A DNA stretch of 64,000 bases. Origin: Prauserella salsuginis (lineage in GTDB: Bacteria; Actinomycetota; Actinomycetes; Mycobacteriales; Pseudonocardiaceae). Under the pieces are notes generated by a model. That model was not told where the DNA came from and did not search any database. It was given only the letters and a program-made list of their open reading frames with translations. A program made the translations under genes and the position numbers. Below, in pieces: positions 58,539-64,000 of the stretch (positions are counted from its first letter, which is position 1; each line of letters opens with the position of its first letter). The stretch is taken from contig NZ_JANBBF010000013.1 of the NCBI RefSeq assembly GCF_024648885.1, forward strand, positions 186,001-250,000, in the 5' to 3' direction.

Positions 58539-58557
58539 GTTCTAACTGTACTAGAAC
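58539..58557. promoter_or_regulatory. YtrA-type operator
   Basis: GTTCTA (58539-58544) and TAGAAC (58552-58557) flank ACTGTAC. The dyad begins two bases upstream of the GntR start codon and lies in the only AT-rich patch of the region, so it likely overlaps the core promoter. Confidence 0.8.
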
Positions 58558-58707
58558 AAACGCAGACTTGGGATAGCGTCTCCGGGGTGACCGTCCCCAG
58601 GCGTTCACGGGGGCACCTGGGAGGTCGTGGTCTGGCATCGGGTCGTGTTCGACGCAGCGGCCGTGGAAGTTCGCCCGCGCAGTTCGTTCACAGGCAGCGC
58701 GTGAGGA

Positions 58708-59634
58708 TCAACGGCAGGTGTCGTACTCCGCGCGCAGCTGGCGCTGGAGCTCGATCGCCTCGGCCGTGTAATGGTCTCGGGGATTCTCCTCGCCGGCGGA
58801 GTTCGGATAGTTGCAGGCGGCCACGTGTACCGCGCCGGAGAACTCACGCGGCGCGTCTTCGGGCTCCGGTGCGTGCCAGTCGAGCATCAACGGGCGTTCG
58901 GGCGTGGGTTGCGTGGCATCGATGATCGCGTCGAGTTCCTCGCGCGCGGATCTCGGGCTGCGCACTTCCACGGTCAGTGCGGTCAGCGCGCCGTCCTCGA
59001 CGGTCACGGAGCTCACCTCGGAGTGGAAGCCGGAGAGCCGGTCCCGAATGCGTTTCTCGTCGGGTAGGCGGAAGGGGAACGCGACGGTCCACACCGGGCT
59101 GTCGTCGCGGGCGATGACGGTCGCTTGGATCCGTTCGTCGGCGAACTCGCTGCGTACGGCAGCCAACGACGTGGTGGCGGTGGGAGAATCCCTCAGCGCG
59201 AGCTCGGTACGGGACCAGTTGATTTCCGTGCCGGGAACCGCCGCGCGGACGTTCCGGAGCTGTTGCGCGCGTTCGGCTACCTGCGCGGGTTCGGGGGTGG
59301 CGCCGAAGCTCGCGGTGGTCCTCGGCGCCACGAGAAACTCCGTGGTCTGGGTGTAGCCCTCGAAGTGGTCCTGTTTGAGATCGTTGATGCGTCGTGCGAG
59401 ATTCGCCAGCTCGTCCTCGGATGCCGTCTCCACCGTCAGTTCGAGGGTGAGCCGTGCGCCTGCGGTGAAGTCGTTGGAGTAGATCGTCGAGACGTCGTCG
59501 ACGCCGGACATCGAACCGAGCTCGGTCTCCAGGCGTTCCACTTCCTGGTCGCGGTCGGGTAGGCCGGTGCAGCCGGTCAGTGCGGCGCAGATCGTGAGCA
59601 CGGACACCAGCCGTGCGCAGTGGGGCCGGGCCAC
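58708..59634 (-). CDS. Putative lipoprotein, unknown function
   Basis: 308 residues. Signal peptide with lipobox (VSVLTICAALTGC, Cys at about residue 22), so it is anchored outside the membrane. The mature part alternates alpha-helices and beta-strands (VSTIYSNDFTAGARLTLELTVETASEDELANLARRI), reminiscent of repeated small alpha/beta domains. No enzyme motif. GTG 59634 is the start. It stands alone, and no family is recognised beyond similarity in style to other actinomycete lipoproteins. Confidence 0.72.
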   Translation of the reverse strand: MARPHCARLVSVLTICAALTGCTGLPDRDQEVERLETELGSMSGVDDVSTIYSNDFTAGARLTLELTVETASEDELANLARRINDLKQDHFEGYTQTTEFLVAPRTTASFGATPEPAQVAERAQQLRNVRAAVPGTEINWSRTELALRDSPTATTSLAAVRSEFADERIQATVIARDDSPVWTVAFPFRLPDEKRIRDRLSGFHSEVSSVTVEDGALTALTVEVRSPRSAREELDAIIDATQPTPERPLMLDWHAPEPEDAPREFSGAVHVAACNYPNSAGEENPRDHYTAEAIELQRQLRAEYDTCR

Positions 59635-59724
59635 TTCAATCCCCTGTTGTCAGATGTCGAACGGGATCAGTATGGCTCACGGAGGTCGCCCGGTGCCTGT
59701 GTACGGGCGGCGGCCCCGGACAGC

Positions 59725-59761
59725 AACCCGGCCCCGGAGACGGTGGCTCCGGGGCCGGGTT
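59725..59761. terminator. Terminator of aspC
   Basis: AACCCGGCCCCGGAG (59725-59739) pairs with CTCCGGGGCCGGGTT (59747-59761) around 7 nt, 22 bp beyond the aspC stop on the minus strand. Confidence 0.85.
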
Positions 59762-59783
59762 TCGACTTCGCGCTGCTCTGTTC

Positions 59784-61016
59784 CTACTTCGCCTCGGCGA
59801 GGAGGTTCGCCACCCGGTTCACGCCCTCGACCAGTTCGGTCTCGGCGAGCGCGTACGAGAAGCGGAAGTAGCCGGGCGTGCCGAACGCCTCGCCGGGCAC
59901 GACCGCGACCTCGGCCTCGCGCAGGATCAGATCGGCCAGGGCGACCGTGTCCTCGGGCCGCTCACCGCGGATCTCCTTGCCGAGAACCGCCTTCACCGAC
60001 GGGTAGGCGTAGAACGCGCCCTCCGGCGTCGGGCACTCGACACCGGGGATGTCCGACAGCAGCGACACGATCTTCTTGCGCCGCGCGTCGAACGCCTCGC
60101 GCATCGAGTGCACCGCGTCCAGCGACCCGGCGACCGCGGCCTCGGCCGCGCGCTGGGCGACGTTGGAGACGTTGCCGCACAGGTGCGACTGGAAGCTCGA
60201 GGCGGCCTTGATGACGTCCGCGGGTCCGACGATCCAGCCGACGCGCCAGCCGGTCATCGAGTACGTCTTGGCGACGCCGTTGAGGATCAGGGTCTGGTCG
60301 GCGAGCTCCGGCACGACCGCCGGCATCGACGCGGCCGTCACGCCGTCGTAGACGAGGTGTTCGTAGATCTCGTCGGTGACGACCCAGATGCCGTGCTCGA
60401 GCGCCCACTTGCCGATGGCCTCGACCTGCTCGCGCGGGTAGACGGCACCGGTCGGGTTGGACGGCGAGTTGAACAGCAGGACCTTCGTCTTCTCGGTGCG
60501 AGCGGCCTCCAGCTGCTCGACCGTGACGAGGTAGCCGGTCGTCTCGTCGGCCGTCACCTGCACCGGAACACCGCCCGCGAGCGTGATCGACTCGGGATAG
60601 GTCGTCCAGTACGGCGCGGGCAGCAGCACCTCGTCGCCCGGATCGAGCAGTGTCGCGAACGCCGAGTACACGGCCTGCTTGCCGCCGTTGGTCACGAGCA
60701 CCTGGGCCGGATCGCAGCGGAAGTCGGAGTCGCGCAGCGTCTTCTCGGCGATCGCCTCGCGCAGCTCGGGCAGTCCTCCCGCGGCGGTGTAGCCGTGGTT
60801 GACCCGCTCGCGGGTGGCCTTCGCCGCGGCCTCGACGATGTAGTCGGGCGTGGGGAAGTCCGGCTGCCCCGCACCGAATCCGATCACCGGGCGGCCCTCG
60901 GCCTTGAGCGCCTTCGCCTTCGCATCCACCGCGAGCGTCGCGGACGGCGTGATGCCCGCGATCCGCGCGGACACTCGGGAACGGGGACGGGTGGATGTGG
61001 TTCCAGGTGTGGCCAT
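59784..61016 (-). CDS. aspC: Aspartate aminotransferase (PLP fold type I)
   Basis: Interconverts aspartate and oxaloacetate. 410 residues. [62 protein letters not shown], the PLP lysine in [17 protein letters not shown] and the carboxylate-binding Arg in YFRFSYA are all present, the Ib-subgroup pattern. ATG 61016 is used. Its position next to tRNA-Trp and secE is conserved in Pseudonocardiaceae-type genomes (inference). Confidence 0.92.
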   Translation of the reverse strand: MATPGTTSTRPRSRVSARIAGITPSATLAVDAKAKALKAEGRPVIGFGAGQPDFPTPDYIVEAAAKATRERVNHGYTAAGGLPELREAIAEKTLRDSDFRCDPAQVLVTNGGKQAVYSAFATLLDPGDEVLLPAPYWTTYPESITLAGGVPVQVTADETTGYLVTVEQLEAARTEKTKVLLFNSPSNPTGAVYPREQVEAIGKWALEHGIWVVTDEIYEHLVYDGVTAASMPAVVPELADQTLILNGVAKTYSMTGWRVGWIVGPADVIKAASSFQSHLCGNVSNVAQRAAEAAVAGSLDAVHSMREAFDARRKKIVSLLSDIPGVECPTPEGAFYAYPSVKAVLGKEIRGERPEDTVALADLILREAEVAVVPGEAFGTPGYFRFSYALAETELVEGVNRVANLLAEAK

Positions 61017-61233
61017 GGCTACAGTTTTCCACGCGCCCGTCCGTCCCGCGTCACCTGGGGCGACGCGGGTGCGCGGGGAGTGGTCGGCGGTGAAACGGGC
61101 CTCGGTTGCAGAGCGCGATCGGCCTTGCCGTAGACTACTGCACTTGGAACGTTCGACGGTTGTTCCTGCCCTCGTTCTCGCGGTCGGATAAGGGTCGCGA
61201 TGGGATGGAGGCATGAACTGCGTGAACGTTCGA

Positions 61234-61306
61234 AGGGGTGTAGCTCAGTTGGTAGAGCAGCGGTCTCCAAAACCGCAGGTCGCAGGTTCGAGTCCTGTCG
61301 CCCCTG
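61234..61306 (+). tRNA. tRNA-Trp (CCA)
   Basis: 73 nt. Acceptor AGGGGTG pairs with CGCCCCT, discriminator G. Anticodon loop CTCCAAA gives CCA at 61267-61269. It immediately precedes secE, the standard actinobacterial order. Confidence 0.97.
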
Positions 61307-61340
61307 CGTTGATGTGTCAGGTTAGGCAGAGGAGTGGCTC

Positions 61341-61775
61341 GTGAGCGAGGACGGCGAGAAGGACCCGGGGGAGGGGCAGAAGAGCTCCGCCTCCCGTCCG
61401 AACACCGCCGCCGCTCGCCGCGAGCGGCGCCGCGCTGCCTCCGGCACGGGCAGTGACGCCAAGGCGGACAAGTCCGCCCCCAAGGGGAAGGCGGGCTCCG
61501 GTCCCGGCAAGGGCACCACCGCCGGCAAGGACCGGCCCACGCCGAAGCGGAGCGGCACGACAAAAGAGAAGACCGAGAAGCATTCGCTCTTCGCCCGGAT
61601 CGTGCGGTTCCTTCGCGAGGTCTGGGGCGAGCTGCGGAAGGTCATCTGGCCGACCCGCAAGCAGATGATCACTTACACCGGCGTTGTGCTGGTGTTCGTG
61701 GCCTTCATGATCGCCCTGGTCTACCTGCTCGACTTCGTCTTCCTCGAGGGAGTCGACTTCGTATTCGGCAACTAG
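61341..61775 (+). CDS. secE: Preprotein translocase subunit SecE
   Basis: 144 residues: an 80-residue disordered, strongly basic N-terminal tail (ARRERRRAAS; KGKAGSGPGKGTTAGKDRPTPKRS), then the conserved amphipathic helix RFLREVWGELRKVIWPTRKQM and a single membrane helix. SecE clamps the two halves of SecY. The tail is much longer than in E. coli-type minimal SecE domains but normal for actinomycetes. GTG start 61341, first gene after tRNA-Trp. Confidence 0.95.
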   Translation: MSEDGEKDPGEGQKSSASRPNTAAARRERRRAASGTGSDAKADKSAPKGKAGSGPGKGTTAGKDRPTPKRSGTTKEKTEKHSLFARIVRFLREVWGELRKVIWPTRKQMITYTGVVLVFVAFMIALVYLLDFVFLEGVDFVFGN

Positions 61776-61856
61776 CGCCTTGGCCAGGCCTCGCGGGTGG
61801 CGGGAGCGGATCGCCGCGCCCGTGACGACACACGCGATCAACTGAGAGGACGGAAA

Positions 61857-62780
61857 GTGACCTCCGAGAACGGCTCAGACGAGCAGGTGCTCGCGGCCAC
61901 CGACGTGGACCCGGCCGAGGCCGCCGACACGCCTGCGCCGGCCGCCGAGACTGCAGAGGTCGACGAGCACGCGGAGGCCGGCACCGCCGAGACGGCCGGT
62001 GCTGACGAGTCCGCCGGTGAGGCCGACGCCGCGAGCGCCGACGACAACGCAGAGTCCGACGACAACGCCGACGCGGCCGAGGTCGCCGACGGTGCTGCGG
62101 CTTCGGCCGAGAGTGCCGACCAGGCCGGTGCCGACGCGGGCGAAGCCGACGACCCCGTGGCCCAGCTGCGCGCCGAGCTGAAGTCGCTGCCAGGCGAGTG
62201 GTACGTCGTGCACTCGTACGCCGGTTACGAGAACCGCGTGAAGAACAACCTCGAGACCCGGCGGCAGACGCTGGACGTCGAGGACTACATCTTCCAGATC
62301 GAGGTGCCGACCGAAGAGGTCACCGAGATCAAGAACGGCCAGCGCAAGCAGGTGAACCGCAAGGTCCTGCCCGGCTACATCCTGGTCCGCATGGAGCTCA
62401 CGGACGAGTCGTGGGGCGCCGTGCGCAACACGCCCGGTGTGACGGGGTTCGTCGGTGCCACGTCGCGGCCGTCGCCGATCACGCTGGACGAGGTGCTGAA
62501 GTTCCTCGCGCCGCAGGTCGAGAAGGAGGCGCCCGCGAAGGCCGCGAAGGGCGAGTCCGCCGCGCCGGACACGCAGGCCGCGCCGTCGTCGTCCGGCTCC
62601 GCGGTGCAGGTCGACTTCGAGGTCGGCGAATCGGTCACCGTCATGGACGGTCCGTTCGCGACGCTGCCCGCGACGATCAGCGAGGTCGACGCCGGCGGCC
62701 AGAAGTTGAAGGTCCTGGTTTCGATCTTCGGCCGGGAAACGCCGGTCGAGCTGTCGTTCAACCAGGTCTCCAAGATCTGA
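61857..62780 (+). CDS. nusG: Transcription elongation/antitermination factor NusG
   Basis: 307 residues. An extremely acidic Ala/Glu/Asp-rich extension (about residues 1-95) precedes the NGN domain ([23 protein letters not shown]...[32 protein letters not shown]) that binds the RNA polymerase clamp. A second low-complexity linker separates it from the KOW domain ([25 protein letters not shown]...[13 protein letters not shown]), which contacts Rho or S10. GTG 61857 follows GAGAGGACGG. Confidence 0.95.
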   Translation: MTSENGSDEQVLAATDVDPAEAADTPAPAAETAEVDEHAEAGTAETAGADESAGEADAASADDNAESDDNADAAEVADGAAASAESADQAGADAGEADDPVAQLRAELKSLPGEWYVVHSYAGYENRVKNNLETRRQTLDVEDYIFQIEVPTEEVTEIKNGQRKQVNRKVLPGYILVRMELTDESWGAVRNTPGVTGFVGATSRPSPITLDEVLKFLAPQVEKEAPAKAAKGESAAPDTQAAPSSSGSAVQVDFEVGESVTVMDGPFATLPATISEVDAGGQKLKVLVSIFGRETPVELSFNQVSKI

Positions 62781-62868
62781 CGGCCGCTCCCGCAGTCGGG
62801 AGCACGCCGGAAGGCCCCCGCGCCACGGCAGGTGCGTGGGGAGAGCAACGCTGAACTAGGAAACGGAA

Positions 62869-63303
62869 ATGCCACCCAAGAAGAAGAAGCTTGCAGCGAT
62901 CATCAAGCTGCAGATCCAGGCGGGTGCCGCGAACCCGGCGCCCCCGGTCGGCCCCGCGCTCGGTCAGCACGGCGTCAACATCATGGAGTTCTGCAAGGCG
63001 TACAACGCGGCCACGGAGAACCAGCGTGGCAACGTCGTGCCGGTCGAGATCTCCGTGTTCGAGGACCGCTCGTTCGACTTCAAGCTCAAGACGCCGCCGG
63101 CAGCCAAGCTGCTGCTGAAGGCCGCGGGTGTCGACAAGGGCAGCGGCGAGCCGCACAAGAACAAGGTCGGCAAGGTCACGATGGACCAGATCCGCGAGAT
63201 CGCCGAGACCAAGAAGACCGACCTCAACGCCTACGACGAGGACCAGGCGGCCAAGATCATCGCCGGTACCGCCCGGTCGATGGGCCTGACCGTCGTCGAC
63301 TGA
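62869..63303 (+). CDS. rplK: Ribosomal protein uL11
   Basis: 144 residues, complete. [37 protein letters not shown] is the N-terminal thiopeptide-binding domain; the C-terminal [12 protein letters not shown] end is diagnostic. Part of the GTPase-associated centre. Follows nusG by 88 bp and precedes rplA by 90 bp. Confidence 0.98.
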   Translation: MPPKKKKLAAIIKLQIQAGAANPAPPVGPALGQHGVNIMEFCKAYNAATENQRGNVVPVEISVFEDRSFDFKLKTPPAAKLLLKAAGVDKGSGEPHKNKVGKVTMDQIREIAETKKTDLNAYDEDQAAKIIAGTARSMGLTVVD

Positions 63304-63393
63304 GTCTCGACCGCCTCGTCTCGAGGCGCACCGTGGAAGGGCCAGGCGCTGGCCCGCACCACAACTGATCCACTTCGCATGTAAGGACAGAGC

Positions 63394-64000
63394 ATGACCA
63401 AGCGCAGCAAGGCCTACCGTCAGGCCGCCGAGCTCGTGGACCAGACCCGGCTGTACGCCCCGCTCGACGCGGTGAAGCTGGCCAAGGAGACGTCCGGCAA
63501 GAACAAGCTGGACGCCACGGTCGAGGTCGCGATGCGGCTCGGCGTCGACCCCCGCAAGGCAGACCAGATGGTCCGCGGCACCGTGAACCTGCCGCACGGC
63601 ACGGGTAAAACCGTCCGCGTCGCTGTTTTCGCCACCGGTGACAAGGCCGCAGAGGCCGAGGCCGCCGGTGCCGACGTGGTCGGTTCCGACGATCTGATCG
63701 AGCGCATCCAGGGTGGCTGGCTCGAGTTCGATGCCGCGATCGCGACCCCGGACCAGATGGCGAAGGTGGGCCGCGTGGCCCGCGTGCTGGGCCCGCGTGG
63801 CCTGATGCCGAACCCGAAGACGGGCACGGTGACGCCCGACGTCACCAAGGCCGTTTCGGAGATCAAGGGCGGTAAGGTCAGCTTCCGCGTCGATAAGCAG
63901 TCGAACCTGCACCTGGCCATCGGCAAGGCGTCGTTCGACACGGACAAGCTGGTCGAGAACTACGCCGCGGCCCTCGACGAGGTGCTGCGTGCGAAGCCGT
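63394..64000 (+). CDS. rplA: Ribosomal protein uL1, 3'-truncated by window end
   Basis: The first 202 codons are present: [32 protein letters not shown]... [19 protein letters not shown] (family signature) ... [14 protein letters not shown]. About 30 residues lie beyond 64000. L1 binds 23S rRNA at the stalk and in many bacteria represses its own rplK-rplA mRNA. ATG 63394 follows AAGGA. Confidence 0.97.
   Translation, partial: MTKRSKAYRQAAELVDQTRLYAPLDAVKLAKETSGKNKLDATVEVAMRLGVDPRKADQMVRGTVNLPHGTGKTVRVAVFATGDKAAEAEAAGADVVGSDDLIERIQGGWLEFDAAIATPDQMAKVGRVARVLGPRGLMPNPKTGTVTPDVTKAVSEIKGGKVSFRVDKQSNLHLAIGKASFDTDKLVENYAAALDEVLRAKP

Overview
This is a 64 kb window of a very GC-rich actinobacterial chromosome. 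The order rpmG - hadA - hadB - tRNA-Trp - secE - nusG - rplK - rplA, the HadAB dehydratase pair, the abundance of GTG starts and the tRNA-integrated conjugative element all point to Actinomycetales. A Pseudonocardiaceae member (Amycolatopsis, Saccharomonospora or a relative) is the most likely host; that family-level placement is inference.

Layout. (1) 1-9.6 kb, chromosomal: a zinc/manganese uptake operon running off the left edge, the protease HtpX, RfbA, a secreted sialidase-like protein, YajQ, and a LysR-controlled FAD-oxidoreductase plus MFS transporter pair. (2) 9,693-32,263: an actinomycete integrative and conjugative element (AICE) in the 3' end of a tRNA-Tyr gene, bounded by perfect 54-bp direct repeats. 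It carries an integrase with an apparent N-terminal frameshift, Xis, a TTAGTTCGT iteron cluster, a DUF3987 replication protein, a Prim-Pol primase, an FtsK-type translocase and a long tightly overlapped run of small membrane or accessory genes, all leftward. A GntR repressor with its own operator array reads the other way. Near the right end are an HTH-TPR regulator, a KsgA/Erm-like methyltransferase, a broken formylglycine-generating-enzyme fragment and an AT-richer pentapeptide membrane protein. (3) Nested in the AICE at about 20.8-26.8 kb is a Tn554/RIT-like element: three consecutive tyrosine recombinases plus a small TnpC-like protein, all translationally coupled. It has truncated a DUF3307-like gene.

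(4) 32.3-54 kb, chromosomal: aminotransferase IV, secreted HNH nuclease, a MerR/SDR divergon with a textbook MerR promoter, an XRE regulator with an SDR, DUF1801, TetR, a pair of carboxypeptidase-regulatory-like proteins, an SDR/LysR pair, MFS, glutathione-independent formaldehyde dehydrogenase, a tyrosine phosphatase, DUF309, cytochrome c oxidase subunit I, a GNAT protein and a membrane GGDEF-EAL protein with a degenerate GGDEF site. (5) 54.2-64 kb: tRNA-Thr, tRNA-Met, rpmG, a secreted streptogrisin-type protease, hadAB, a YtrA-type GntR operon, a lipoprotein, an aspartate aminotransferase, tRNA-Trp and the secE-nusG-rplK-rplA operon (rplA cut by the window end).

The most distinctive unexplained signal is a dispersed family of tandem repeats with a strict 21-bp period, found in five intergenic gaps (2.2, 44.5, 46.0, 46.9 and 49.7 kb), alongside other short GC-rich tandem arrays with 13-, 15- and 16-bp periods. 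The 16-bp array ends exactly at a LysR start codon and supplies its Shine-Dalgarno sequence.
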